Shown: in pieces, positions 25,360 through 33,893 of the stretch
Layout: the number at the start of each line of letters is the position of its first letter
Numbering within the stretch: the stretch's first letter is position 1
Translations under genes and position numbers: made by a program
Origin: JACPRL01 sp035573715
GTDB taxonomy: Bacteria; Acidobacteriota; Terriglobia; Acidiferrales; 2-02-FULL-67-57
Direction of reading: 5' to 3'
NCBI GenBank assembly: GCA_035573715.1
Contig: DATLZZ010000007.1
Location: 186,001 to 250,000 of the forward strand
Length of the DNA: 64,000 nucleotides
The notes under the pieces: generated by a model
Seen by the model: the letters and a program-made list of their open reading frames with translations, nothing else
Databases searched by the model: none
What the model was told of the DNA's origin: nothing

Positions 25360-27885
25360 CTATTCCGGGTTCACCGGCGGCGCCGGCGCCTGCTCGACCG
25401 TTTCGCTCTGGCCGGTGGCGAAGGCCAGCGTCAGCAGTGTCCTTTGCTCCATCTCATGCGCTTTCGCCGAGCCGGTGGCGGGACTGGCCGAGGCCGACCG
25501 CTTCACCGAGCGCACCGGGCGCCCGCGCGACAGGTGCTCCAGCCGCGGCAGCAGGTAGGCCAGCGCTCCCATGTTGGCCGGCTCTTCCTGCACCCAGACA
25601 AACTCGCGCGCCCCGTCGTGGTACTCAAACTCCGCCGTCAACTCCTCCGCCGGAAACGGATAGAGCTGCTCGACGCTGACAATCGCCGTCGTGCGATCTT
25701 TCCTCCGCGCCCGCTCGCGCCGCAGCTCATGGGCGATCTTGCCGGTACACAGCAGAACCCGCTGCGCCTCGTGCGTGTCGCGGTCGGGCATCACGTTCCA
25801 GAAGCGCGGCCGCGAGAACTCTTCAATTGGTGAGCTCGCGTCCGGATGGCGCAGCATGCTCTTGGGCGTGAAGACCACCAGCGGCTTGCGCCAGCGCCGC
25901 CGCGCCTGCCGGCGCAGCAGATGGAAGTACTGCGCCGCCGTCGACGGCTGGCAGATCTGGATGTTGTCCTCCGCCGCCAGTTGCAGGAACCGCTCGATGC
26001 GCGCGCTCGAGTGTTCCGGACCCTGGCCCTCGAACCCGTGCGGCAGCAGCAGCACCAGCCCGCTCAGCAATCCCCACTTGTCTTCGCCGGCGGTGAGGAA
26101 TTGATCGATGATGACCTGGGCGTTGTTGGCGAAGTCCCCGAACTGCGCCTCCCACAGCACCAGCGCGTCGGGGTAGTCGCGGCTGTAGCCATACTCGAAC
26201 CCGAGCACCGCGGCCTCCGACAGAATCGAGTTGTAAACCTCGAACCGCGTCCCGAGCTGCGCCAGCGGGATGTACTCCGCTTCCGTCTCGGTGTCGAACA
26301 GCACCGCGTGGCGCTGGTTGAAGGTGCCGCGGCGGCTGTCCTGACCGCTCAGCCGCACCGGCACGCCCTCGCGCAGCAGCGTCCCGAACGCCAGCGCTTC
26401 TGCCATCCCGAAATCCACTGGCCTTTGCCCACGACCCATCTCCGCCCGTTGCTCCAGCAGTCGCTGCACCTTCGGGTGGACGTGGAATCCCGGCGGCGTG
26501 CTGGTGAGGGCGTCGGCCACCGCCGCCAGCTCGTCGGCCTCCACGCCGGTATCCACTTCGCTCGTTTCGTCGTACGCGCCGCCGAAGTAGTGCGCCCAGT
26601 AGTCCGGTAGCGTGTAAAACATCGGGTTCTTGGCGAGCCCTTCGGCCTTCTCCTGCGCCGCTTCGTAGGCGGCGCGAAGTTCCCTGTGTTTCGGCGCCGG
26701 ATCCACGCCCAGCTTGCGCCCGTAGGTCAGCCAGAGCGGCGGATGGCTTTCGATCCTGCGATAGAGCACCGGCTGGGTGATGGAGGCGTCGTCAATCTCG
26801 CTGTGGCCGAAGCGGCGATAGCCGACGAGGTCGATGACCACGTCGCTCGAAAACTCGTAGCGGTACTCCGCCGCCAGCCGGGCGACCCGCACCACCGCGT
26901 CGGGATCTTCGGCGTTGACGTGGAAGATGGGAATCGGGAGCCGCTTGGCCACGTCGGTCGCAAACCGCCCCGCATAGAGCTCGGCTGGCGTGGTGGTGAA
27001 CCCGATGAGGTTGTTGACCACCACGTGCACCGCGCCGCCCACGTCGAACCCGCGCAGCCCGTGCAGGTTGAAGCTCTCCGCCGTGATGCCCTGGCCGGCT
27101 ATCGCGGCGTCGCCGTGCAGCAGCACCGGCAGCACCAGTTTGGCGCCGTTCTCCCCGCGCCGCGCCTGCTTGGCGCGCACCCGCCCCAGCGTCACGGGCA
27201 CGACGGCTTCGAGGTGGCTGGGGTTGGAGACGAGGTGAATGCGCACTTCGCGTCCGCGCGCCGTCTTGAAGACGCCGGTGGCGCCTAGGTGATACTTGAC
27301 GTCGCCCGAGCCCAGCACGCTGCGCGGGTCGACGTCCTCGAACCCCGCGAAGATGTCGGTCACCGGCCGGCCGACCACGTGCGCCATCACGTTCAGCCGC
27401 CCGCGGTGGCTCATCGCCAGTTGCACCTGCTCGGCGCCGCGCTCGGCGGCGGTCTCGATGATTTCTTCCAGCAGCGGCAGCAGCGCCGTAATGCCTTCGA
27501 GGGAGAAGCGCTTGGTGCCCTTGTAGCGCGCGTGCAGGACTTCTTCAAAGCAGTCGGCCTGGATGAGCTGCTCCAGGATGCGCGTCCGCTCGGCCTCGGT
27601 GAGCGGCGGCGCCTCGCCCTCCATGCGCTCCTGAATCCATTCCCGCCGACGTTTGTCAGGGATGTGCCAGAACTCCACTCCAATCGTCCCGCAGTAGATG
27701 CGCCGCGCCTGCTCGGCCGCCTCGCCGCTCAGCTCTTTCAGCTCCTCGCTCGGCGCCGGCCGCCAGTAGCCCAGCGGGTCGAGGTCGGCATCCAGGTAGC
27801 CCCAGCGCCGAAAGGCCTCGAACACCGCCTGGCGCTCTTCGGCGACAGAATTCGCCACGGTCGCCTTGTCCGCGTTGGAGGGCAT
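25360..27885 (-). CDS. sucA: 2-oxoglutarate dehydrogenase E1 component
   Basis: An 841-residue thiamine-diphosphate enzyme, decarboxylating 2-oxoglutarate in the TCA cycle and passing the succinyl group to the E2 lipoyl domain. Diagnostic segments are QLAMSHRGRLNVMAHVVGRP (about 155-174), HLVSNPSHLEAVVPVTLGRVRAKQ (217-240), the thiamine-binding GDAAIAGQG (258-266) with its later Asn-containing VNNLIGFTTTP, and HSEIDDASITQP. Length is somewhat shorter than the Escherichia coli form (about 930) because the N-terminal E2-binding region is reduced. No E2 (sucB) or E3 gene is adjacent. The start at 27885 gives MPSNADKATVANSVAEERQ. Confidence 0.93.
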   Translation of the reverse strand: MPSNADKATVANSVAEERQAVFEAFRRWGYLDADLDPLGYWRPAPSEELKELSGEAAEQARRIYCGTIGVEFWHIPDKRRREWIQERMEGEAPPLTEAERTRILEQLIQADCFEEVLHARYKGTKRFSLEGITALLPLLEEIIETAAERGAEQVQLAMSHRGRLNVMAHVVGRPVTDIFAGFEDVDPRSVLGSGDVKYHLGATGVFKTARGREVRIHLVSNPSHLEAVVPVTLGRVRAKQARRGENGAKLVLPVLLHGDAAIAGQGITAESFNLHGLRGFDVGGAVHVVVNNLIGFTTTPAELYAGRFATDVAKRLPIPIFHVNAEDPDAVVRVARLAAEYRYEFSSDVVIDLVGYRRFGHSEIDDASITQPVLYRRIESHPPLWLTYGRKLGVDPAPKHRELRAAYEAAQEKAEGLAKNPMFYTLPDYWAHYFGGAYDETSEVDTGVEADELAAVADALTSTPPGFHVHPKVQRLLEQRAEMGRGQRPVDFGMAEALAFGTLLREGVPVRLSGQDSRRGTFNQRHAVLFDTETEAEYIPLAQLGTRFEVYNSILSEAAVLGFEYGYSRDYPDALVLWEAQFGDFANNAQVIIDQFLTAGEDKWGLLSGLVLLLPHGFEGQGPEHSSARIERFLQLAAEDNIQICQPSTAAQYFHLLRRQARRRWRKPLVVFTPKSMLRHPDASSPIEEFSRPRFWNVMPDRDTHEAQRVLLCTGKIAHELRRERARRKDRTTAIVSVEQLYPFPAEELTAEFEYHDGAREFVWVQEEPANMGALAYLLPRLEHLSRGRPVRSVKRSASASPATGSAKAHEMEQRTLLTLAFATGQSETVEQAPAPPVNPE

Positions 27886-27939
27886 CGGTTTGCTCAGCTT
27901 CCTATTCTATTTGATTTTGCGCTCGGCGTGGCGCTCCGC

Positions 27940-29433
27940 TTACCGCTCGAGAATCTTGAACGCCACCGCGGAGAGGAATCCCGCCAGCGTGCTCAGCCCC
28001 ACCACGCTCGCCCCGCCCAGGTGCACGGCCTCGGGGATCATCGCCTGCGCCACCATGGTCAGCATCGCACCCGCCGCCAGCCCTTCCACGCCGACGACCA
28101 CGAGGTAGTTCACCTCCGAGCCGACCAAATAGCCCACGGCCGAGCCCGCCGCCGTAATCACCACCAGCGAGCCCCACAGCAGCAGAATCTTGTGCCCGTC
28201 CCAGCCCTGGTCTTTCATCCCCACGCTGCTCGAGAGCGCCTCAGGGAAGTTCGAGAGGAACAGCCCGGCGAGAAACGTGTAGGGCACGACCTCGGTGAGC
28301 GAGGGCGCGCCCGTCGCCAGGCGCGCCGAAATCAACGCCAACAGGCTCGTCCCGATGACAAAACTCTCCGACAAGCCGTCGAGCAGCGTGCCCAGCCAGA
28401 TGGCCAGCGCCGCGCTCTTGTGCTCGCTGGCGGCTTGCTTGACCTCCTGCGGCGTGGGGAGCGCGGTGCCGTAGCGCAAGGCGTCAGCGGCCTGTCGGGC
28501 CCAATCGGCTGTCGCGCGTCCGGCTTCTTCGTGGCGCTCGCGCAGCTCGTCCAGCCGCGCGCTGGCCAGCCGCGCCGTGGCCGCTTCCAGCTCCGGCGAA
28601 GTCTTGCGCAGGCGGTCGAAATCTTCCTTCAGCAGTTCGATGGCCAGCACGTGGGTGCGCGCCACCGCCGAGGCGGTGCGCGGCGCGCCGGTCAGCAGCG
28701 CAATCTCGCCCAGCACTTCGCCCGCGCCCAGTCGTTTGAAGTGCGCCCCGCCCTTGAGCAGTTCGATTTCGCCCTGGGCGAGGAAATACAGGCGGTCGCC
28801 GCGGTCGCCTTCGGAAAACAGCCGCTCGTCTTTCTGGAAGGCCACCGGGCGGACGTAGCGCACCAGCTCTTGCACGTGCTCCGGCGGCAGGCTGCGCAGG
28901 AATTCGATTTGGCCGAGCCGCTGCAGCATGTGTCGCATGCGCTGCTGGCGGCGCTTGCCGAGGTAGCTGATGGTGGTGGCGGTCTTGCGGAGGTAGCCGC
29001 CGTGAGCGCCGATGAGCTGGTCGAGCAGGACAAAGACAATTCCGCCGGCGACGCTGCCCACCAGCATGGCCACCAGCGCGGTGAGCGGGTCGGCGCCGTG
29101 CGGCTCGCCTTCCGGCCCGCCGGCGCCGTGCCCCAGCACCGCCATCGCGTGCGGCGCCACAATCTCCACGCTCAGCGCCGCCAGCAATGCGCCGGCCCCG
29201 AACGCCGTCAGCGACGCTGTCAACCCCGCCCGCGGTTTCCAGAAAATCGCCAGCCCCGAGCCCAGCAGCAGCGAAGCCGCCGCCAGCAGCCCCAACAGAA
29301 ACGCCCAGAACGCATACTCCAGGTTCCCCGCTGCGCCGCTCGCCGTCGCTTCTTCCGCCGCCAGCGGCGGCGCTGGAGCCAACAGCAGGGTTGCGAAAGC
29401 TATAAGACGGAAACTGGGAAGGGATGCGCGCAT
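27940..29433 (-). CDS. ZIP-family metal transporter with inserted cyclic-nucleotide-binding domain
   Basis: A 497-residue membrane protein. After a signal-like segment and three membrane helices (about 38-142), residues about 175-285 form a cyclic-nucleotide-binding domain (LPPEHVQELVRYVRPVAFQKDERLFSEGDRGDRLYFLAQG and the phosphate-binding-cassette-like GEIALLTGAPRTASA). Membrane helices resume at about 345. The second set carries ZIP-like TM4 and TM5 motifs: LGTLLDGLSESFVIG and LFLSNFPEALSSSVGM. In classical ZIP proteins TM4 has HNxPEG; here the equivalent is DGLSE, so the metal site is altered. The cNMP domain sits in the TM3-TM4 loop, the usual place for the variable metal-binding loop, and may gate transport. 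It precedes sucA with a 54-bp gap. Confidence 0.75.
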   Translation of the reverse strand: MRASLPSFRLIAFATLLLAPAPPLAAEEATASGAAGNLEYAFWAFLLGLLAAASLLLGSGLAIFWKPRAGLTASLTAFGAGALLAALSVEIVAPHAMAVLGHGAGGPEGEPHGADPLTALVAMLVGSVAGGIVFVLLDQLIGAHGGYLRKTATTISYLGKRRQQRMRHMLQRLGQIEFLRSLPPEHVQELVRYVRPVAFQKDERLFSEGDRGDRLYFLAQGEIELLKGGAHFKRLGAGEVLGEIALLTGAPRTASAVARTHVLAIELLKEDFDRLRKTSPELEAATARLASARLDELRERHEEAGRATADWARQAADALRYGTALPTPQEVKQAASEHKSAALAIWLGTLLDGLSESFVIGTSLLALISARLATGAPSLTEVVPYTFLAGLFLSNFPEALSSSVGMKDQGWDGHKILLLWGSLVVITAAGSAVGYLVGSEVNYLVVVGVEGLAAGAMLTMVAQAMIPEAVHLGGASVVGLSTLAGFLSAVAFKILER

Positions 29434-29538
29434 AGGGCGAGTCTCCGGTTGTGGGCTGGGCCTGAACGCGCTCGCATCCTACGGCGCGCCTTGGCCCAAG
29501 TCAACGCAGGCAGCTTGTCTGCCTTTCGATTGCGATTG

Positions 29539-29640
29539 GGAAGGGCGGAGTTCCAACCCCGCAGAATCGTGCCAACAACAGGTTTTCTACCACACTGCCG
29601 TAGGCCGTCGCGGAGGGCGCGGCCCGGAGCGACAACCTAG
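29539..29640. repeat. Dispersed intergenic repeat, copy A
   Basis: About 100 bp between the ZIP gene and the radical SAM gene. It runs from GGGAAGGGCGGAGTT..CCCCGC to CACTGCCGTAGGCCGTC..CGGAG and ends CCTAG at the stop codon of the radical SAM gene. The same order of elements is found at 35,520-35,622, where it also ends in CCTAG at the stop of the FecR-domain gene. It lies at the 3' end of minus-strand genes and may act in termination or mRNA stability. Confidence 0.55.
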
Positions 29641-30653
29641 ATGGGTCGGGTCCGGCAGGTGGCCCCGCGGCCTTTGAGGCAGTAGTCGTAGCAATTCTTG
29701 TGCGCCACATACACCCGCCGCAGCGACTCCTCCAGTGTGCGTCCCAGCTCGAAGCGGGCGTCGTCGTAAATCACCGGGCACGGGTAGTAGCGCAGCGCGC
29801 CCTCGATCTTCTGCAGGCACCGGCTGAAGTGGCACATCAGCGATTCGGCCGGCTTGCCGAGAATGGCAAAGCAGTTGGTGGTGACAAACGTCTCCGGCCG
29901 CGGTTTCTGCCCCTGCGCCGCCAGTTGCACCAACTGGTGGCCCATCTCCAGCATGTTTTGGATGAGATTGACTTCGACGGGCTTCTCAAACAGCGCCTGG
30001 TAGTGGGCGCGGATCTCTTCGTCTGTCTGCTCGCTCAGGAACGGCCGCTCGCCGGTGAGGACGGGCACGAAGCCCATGGCCTGGAGATCTCGGATGGTCT
30101 GCACGGTTTGCTGGAAGGTGGTAGCGCCGCGAATGGCATCATGCTCGGCGGCGCGGGGGCTTTCGAGCGTCACCCGCAGCCGCAGCCGGTCGCCGTGGCG
30201 CTCGCGCAGCCGTCGCAGCACCTCGAAGTGATTGCGGATGTAGCGCCGGCCGTTGGTCAGGATCTCCACCGGCGCAATCTCCAGCGCCGCGGTGAGGTTG
30301 GCGACGAAATCCTCGTTCACCCGCGCCTGCCCGCGCAGCACCGCGTCGTTGACGAACACCTCGCCGCCGGTGAAGTAAATCTTCTGAACCCCGAAGCGGG
30401 CCGCGGCATCGAGGTGCGGCTTCAATTCCGCGCCGGTGATCTGCTCCAGCCGCCCGTTGGTGGGCGACGACGCGGTGTAGCAGTGCGTGCACTTCAGGTC
30501 GCACACCGACCCTTGCATAATCCACAAGTCCTCGAGCACGTAGCGCCCCTCGACCTGTTTCGGGTCGACGTACCCGCGCTGTTCCCCCCTCGGGCCCACC
30601 AACTCGAGCCCTTCAGGATGAAGCTGCGTCGGCGTTGTGGTCTGCGTCGCCAT
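29637..30653 (-). CDS. Radical SAM protein partnered with an ArsM-like methyltransferase
   Basis: A 338-residue protein. The cluster motif is C51-x3-C55-x2-C58 (GSVCDLKCTHCYTAS), followed by YFTGGEVFVNDAV. The C-terminal third holds further cysteines (TNCFAIL, MCHFSRCLQ, YYPCPVIYDD, KNCYDYCLKGRGATC) in a SPASM/Twitch-like pattern that could bind an auxiliary iron-sulfur cluster. It begins directly after the TAG stop of the methyltransferase gene with no gap, so the two are one operon and probably one pathway. It is not the usual ArsS of arsenosugar synthesis, whose N-terminus differs. Reaction unknown: a peptide, a metalloid compound or a small molecule could be the substrate. Confidence 0.75.
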   Translation of the reverse strand: MATQTTTPTQLHPEGLELVGPRGEQRGYVDPKQVEGRYVLEDLWIMQGSVCDLKCTHCYTASSPTNGRLEQITGAELKPHLDAAARFGVQKIYFTGGEVFVNDAVLRGQARVNEDFVANLTAALEIAPVEILTNGRRYIRNHFEVLRRLRERHGDRLRLRVTLESPRAAEHDAIRGATTFQQTVQTIRDLQAMGFVPVLTGERPFLSEQTDEEIRAHYQALFEKPVEVNLIQNMLEMGHQLVQLAAQGQKPRPETFVTTNCFAILGKPAESLMCHFSRCLQKIEGALRYYPCPVIYDDARFELGRTLEESLRRVYVAHKNCYDYCLKGRGATCRTRPI

Positions 30654-31817
30654 CTAGCAGCAACCCTCCGGCCCGCAGACCGTCTTGTTAGGCGCCGTCG
30701 TCTTCTGATAGTGCTTGCCCTTGGTTTCCCGCGGATCGCGCACGGCTGCGCCCGCGCAAGTGAAGCCGCGCGCCCGGCTGAGCGGCACTTCGCGCCGCGG
30801 CGGCACCGGGATGACTTCATCGGAGTAGGGAGGCGAGGTGAAAATCCTGTAGGTTTTGTCGCAGACCGCCATGCGCTGGCCGCGGCGCAGCGTGTGGCCG
30901 TCGTCGTCGCGCACTTCCTTCCACGGGCCCCTGTAAATGACCGCTTGGTAGCGCTCCAGGCACGGCCCTTCCTTGCCCTTGCGCGCCGTTACGGTCACCG
31001 AGCGGAACTCGATGCCGCGCACCGTCTGCCAGGGTTTGGCGTCGCGCTGGGCGATTTCGATCCCGTAGAAGCCGGCGCGCTCGAAGGCCTCGAGGAACGT
31101 GTCCTCGCGGAAGGCGCCGGCGAGGCAGCCGCTCCAGAGCCTGGCGTCGCGCTTCATCACCGCCGGAACGTCTTCGTCTGACACGATGTCGCTGATGGCC
31201 ACGCGCCCGCCGCGCTTCAGGACTCGGTACATCTCCGCGAACAGCTTCTCCTTGTCTGCGTCTTTAACCAGGTTGAGCACGCAGTTGGAGACGATGACGT
31301 CGACCGAGTTGTCGGGCACCAACGGCGCCTGGCTGCGCAGGCGCTCGGCGAATGCTTCGAACTCCGCCAGAGCCGCCGCCGAACGCACGGGATGCGACGC
31401 GAGATACGCTTCGACTTCGTCGAGCGGCAGCGCCAGATCCTGAATGCGTGCGCGGTGGAAGACCACGTTGTCGTAGCCCAGCCGCCGCGCCACCGCCGGT
31501 TGATGCTTGCGCGCCAGCGCCAGCATGTCGGGGTTGAAATCCACTCCGATGACGTTGCCCTTGGAGCCGACAATCTGGGCGAGGATGAAACAGGCCTTGC
31601 CGGCGCCCGAGCCGAGATCGAGCACCGTATCACCCGGCTGCACGTAGGGTGTCGGGTCGCCGCAGCCGTAGTCGCGTTCGAGAATTTCTTGCGGAATTAC
31701 CTCGAGGTAGCGCGGGTCGTAACTGGTCGGGCAGCACAGTGCGCCTTGGCGCGCACGCGCCGCCCGCCCGTAGCGCTCCAGCACCGCTTTTTCCGCGTCG
31801 AGCGTTGTGCGCGCCAT
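30654..31817 (-). CDS. ArsM-like SAM-dependent methyltransferase with GPEGCC tail
   Basis: The start chosen is ATG 31817, with AAAGGAGCG upstream, giving 387 residues (MARTTLDAEKAVLERYG). The SAM-binding fold has VLDLGSGAGK (65-74) and VIGVDFNPDMLALA; VSNCVLNLV matches the conserved central Cys region of ArsM arsenite methyltransferases. Other cysteines are C28-C29 and C52 (DYGCGDP). The C-terminal 100 residues (GPWKEVRDDDGHTLRRGQRMAVCDKTYRIF..DPRETKGKHY..CGPEGCC) match the C-terminal domain of that family, with a metal-thiol-like CC end. It probably methylates arsenite or a related thiol-bound substrate. The radical SAM gene follows immediately. No arsR or ars efflux gene is nearby, so the substrate is open. 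Confidence 0.75.
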   Translation of the reverse strand: MARTTLDAEKAVLERYGRAARARQGALCCPTSYDPRYLEVIPQEILERDYGCGDPTPYVQPGDTVLDLGSGAGKACFILAQIVGSKGNVIGVDFNPDMLALARKHQPAVARRLGYDNVVFHRARIQDLALPLDEVEAYLASHPVRSAAALAEFEAFAERLRSQAPLVPDNSVDVIVSNCVLNLVKDADKEKLFAEMYRVLKRGGRVAISDIVSDEDVPAVMKRDARLWSGCLAGAFREDTFLEAFERAGFYGIEIAQRDAKPWQTVRGIEFRSVTVTARKGKEGPCLERYQAVIYRGPWKEVRDDDGHTLRRGQRMAVCDKTYRIFTSPPYSDEVIPVPPRREVPLSRARGFTCAGAAVRDPRETKGKHYQKTTAPNKTVCGPEGCC

Positions 31818-31845
31818 GGAACGCTCCTTTGATTTGGATGGTCGT

Positions 31846-31874
31846 AGAGTACGCAAAATTCGATGGGCTCACAA
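31846..31874 (-). promoter_or_regulatory. Probable promoter of the methyltransferase/radical SAM operon
   Basis: On the minus strand TTGTGA (31,874-31,869) and TACTCT (31,851-31,846) are 17 bp apart, about 30 bases before ATG 31817. An extended -10 (TGATAGAAT, 31,904-31,912) for the divergent phosphatase gene lies on the plus strand close by. Confidence 0.45.
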
Positions 31875-31937
31875 GCAGGCGCGATTCAGGGAAAAGCACC
31901 GGGTGATAGAATGCTTGCGTTTCAGGAGGATCATTCG

Positions 31938-32723
31938 ATGGAGACGCCACAGCCAGTGGGGTTGGCGTGCATGGAGGTCTGGGGCGGCTGTGGCCGCGTC
32001 TGCCAGACCCTGGAGCTGCCCGGGCTGCTTGCGTGGATTTATTCGGAGCCTTATGCCGGGAGCGAGACCGGCGGCGACGTTTACTACCTCTCGGCTTGCA
32101 GCAAAGGCCAAGTGGCGCGCATCTGCATTGCCGACATCGCCGGCCACGGCGCCTCGGCCAGCCGGCTGGCCGAGGCCCTGCGCGAGCTGATGCGGAAGCA
32201 CGTCAACGCCTGGGACCAGTCGGAGTTTGCCCGCGAGCTCAACCGGTCCTTCCAGGCCGTGGCCTCGCCGGGCAAGTTCGCCACCGCGGCGCTTTACGGG
32301 TTCTACAGCGTGAGCGGCGAACTCGTCTCCACCAACGGCGGCCACCTGCCGCCGCTGTGGTATCGGCGCACGTTCAAGCGCTGGGAGTTGCTCGGCGATG
32401 CCGTCGCGCCCGACTCCGCCGACATCGGTCTGCCGCTCGGCCTCATTGACGGCACCCACTACGTGCAGACCGCCGTGCGCTTGCTGCCGGGCGACCTGCT
32501 CATCCTCTACACCGATGCGTTCAGCGAAGCCCGCAACCCGAAGGGAGAAATGCTCGGCGTGAATGGCCTGTTGGAGTTGGCGAAATCGCTGCCGGTGGAC
32601 TCACCCGCCGAAACCGGGCGCGCGCTGCTCGACGCCGTCGCTCGCTACCGCGGCGGCGCTCCCGCGCCTGACGACCAAACTCTATTGGTGCTGCAGCGCA
32701 TCTTCCACCCCGCCGCCGCGTAG
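31938..32723 (+). CDS. PP2C/SpoIIE-type serine phosphatase
   Basis: The start chosen is ATG 31938 because AGGAGG lies 10 bases upstream; the product has 261 residues. It is a free-standing SpoIIE-like PP2C domain: GSETGGDVYYLS and CIADIAGHGASASRLAEALR hold the metal-binding aspartates, followed by NGGHLPPLWYR, DLLILYTDAFSEARNPKGEMLG and APDDQTLLVLQ. Such enzymes usually dephosphorylate anti-sigma-factor antagonists in partner-switching modules, but no kinase or antagonist gene is next to it. No sensor domain is present, only about 35 residues before the catalytic domain. Confidence 0.85.
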   Translation: METPQPVGLACMEVWGGCGRVCQTLELPGLLAWIYSEPYAGSETGGDVYYLSACSKGQVARICIADIAGHGASASRLAEALRELMRKHVNAWDQSEFARELNRSFQAVASPGKFATAALYGFYSVSGELVSTNGGHLPPLWYRRTFKRWELLGDAVAPDSADIGLPLGLIDGTHYVQTAVRLLPGDLLILYTDAFSEARNPKGEMLGVNGLLELAKSLPVDSPAETGRALLDAVARYRGGAPAPDDQTLLVLQRIFHPAAA

Positions 32724-32789
32724 CCCTGCGCCGTTCTCGTCTGTCTCCTGAGGCGGGTCCGAGCTTTAGTCTGGGCAAATCGTAGCGAG

Positions 32790-32885
32790 ACAAGGAAGGG
32801 GCTTAGCCCCTGAGGTGGACGGGCGGGGTTTCAACCCCGCCGAAGAGCGTCGAACTACTTGATGGGGTTTAGCCCCTGAAGCCGC
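32790..32885. repeat. Cluster of palindromic hairpins between the phosphatase and Fur genes
   Basis: Three short hairpins follow each other: GGGGCTTAGCCCC (about 32,799-32,812), GGCGGGGTTTCAACCCCGCC (about 32,822-32,843) and GGGGTTTAGCCCC (about 32,865-32,878). The middle one belongs to the same GGCGGGG/CCCCGCC family as 10,863 and 35,526. They lie in the convergent space between two genes and can form structured 3' ends for either. Confidence 0.65.
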
Positions 32886-33291
32886 TTGCCGCGCGCGGTG
32901 CGCGCGACGCGCAATTCCCGCACAGGCCGAGGAACTGCACATGGTGGCTGGCGATTTCCAGCCCTGTCCGCCGCCGCACCTCCTCAAAGACTTTTTTCGG
33001 CAGCCGTACGCTGACGTCGAGCAGCCGCCCGCAGCGGGTGCAGATGGCGTGGTCGTGGCGGTCGCGGTTGCGGTCGTAGCGGGCGGCGGCGTCGCCGAAG
33101 GTGAACTCGCGCAGGGCGCCGCGGTCGACCCACCAGCGCAGCGCGTTGTAGATCGTGGCGTAGGCGATGCCCGGATAGCGCCGCCGCACCCGCTGGTAGA
33201 CCTGGGCGGCGGTGGGATGGTCGTCGGACGCCAACACCGCCTCCAGCACCAACTGGCGCTGCTTGGTGCGCCGTACTTGAGTAGGACTCAT
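32869..33291 (-). CDS. Fur-family transcriptional regulator (Fur/PerR type)
   Basis: A 140-residue protein. The N-terminal winged helix reads TKQRQLVLEAVLASDDHPTAAQVYQRVRRRYPGIAYATIYNALRW. The metal sites are DRHDHAICTRCG (His-rich regulatory site plus the first Cys pair) and ASHHVQFLGLCGNC (second Cys pair, structural zinc). Fur and PerR cannot be told apart safely here. It reads toward the convergent phosphatase gene and lies downstream of the ferritin-like gene on the same strand with a 78-base gap. That gap (33,292-33,369) holds a hairpin ACCCCGCG..CGCGGGG-like element. The nearby palindrome in the ferritin promoter is a probable target. Confidence 0.88.
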   Translation of the reverse strand: MSPTQVRRTKQRQLVLEAVLASDDHPTAAQVYQRVRRRYPGIAYATIYNALRWWVDRGALREFTFGDAAARYDRNRDRHDHAICTRCGRLLDVSVRLPKKVFEEVRRRTGLEIASHHVQFLGLCGNCASRAPRAASGFRG

Positions 33292-33369
33292 GGAGCCTCT
33301 CGTAGCGAAGCCCGAAGGGCGAGCGGAGACCCCGCGCTTTTTGCGGGGAGCCGGGCCCCGTGCTGTCCG

Positions 33370-33837
33370 CTACTCTAGCAAGCTCGCCAGCTCGTGCTCA
33401 TCCTCCACTTCATCCTCGAGCGTCTCGCGGATCAGGTGCAGCGTCACCGGGTCTTCGTGAATGTCGCCCATGATCCCGCGGTAAAACTCAATGGCGTCCT
33501 GCTCGGCTGCGATCCCGTCCTTCAGCATCCGCTTCCAGTCGGTCGGGTCTTTGGGCGGCGCCGGCAGCTTGTGGTAGCTCAGTTTCTCGGCGTCGCTCAG
33601 CCGCTCGAACGGCCGCCCGCCCAGCTGCACGATGCGCTTCATCATCGCGCTCACGTGCCCCCACTCCGACTGCGCCATCTTTCCGAGCTGCTCCGCCACC
33701 TGGCGGCCGTGCATGCCGCTGGCGACGTGCGAAAGGTAAAGGTAGCGGTAGGCGGCTTGCAGCTCCGCTGCCGCGGCCCGGTTCAGCCACTCGATGGTCT
33801 GCTTGCGGTTCTTGACGATTTCCTGTCCCTTCAGCAT
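33370..33837 (-). CDS. Ferritin-like di-iron protein (bacterioferritin/Dps-like)
   Basis: A 155-residue four-helix protein with two E..ExxH half-sites: AAAAELQAAYRYLYLSHV with SEWGHVSAMM, and AAEQDAIEFYRGIM with EDEVEDEHELASLL. This is the pattern of ferritin-like di-iron carboxylate proteins involved in iron storage or peroxide detoxification. The start ATG 33837 has GGAGGACC upstream. Its promoter (33,865-33,893) contains an A/T palindrome that a Fur/PerR protein could bind, and a Fur-family gene follows on the same strand, so iron or peroxide control is likely. Confidence 0.8.
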   Translation of the reverse strand: MLKGQEIVKNRKQTIEWLNRAAAAELQAAYRYLYLSHVASGMHGRQVAEQLGKMAQSEWGHVSAMMKRIVQLGGRPFERLSDAEKLSYHKLPAPPKDPTDWKRMLKDGIAAEQDAIEFYRGIMGDIHEDPVTLHLIRETLEDEVEDEHELASLLE

Positions 33838-33856
33838 CTCGGTCCTCCTGGATTTC

Positions 33857-33893
33857 TAAATTTAAATTTATTCTAAAATAGCTTGGCTGTCAA
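33857..33893 (-). promoter_or_regulatory. Ferritin gene promoter with overlapping Fur/PerR-box-like palindrome
   Basis: On the minus strand TTGACA (33,893-33,888) and TAAATT (33,870-33,865) are 17 bp apart. A perfect 14-bp palindrome TAAATTTAAATTTA (33,857-33,870) covers the -10 box, where repressor binding would block RNA polymerase. Its A/T-rich inverted-repeat form resembles PerR/Fur boxes. The TGA inside TTGACA is also the stop codon of the upstream membrane-protein gene. Confidence 0.7.
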
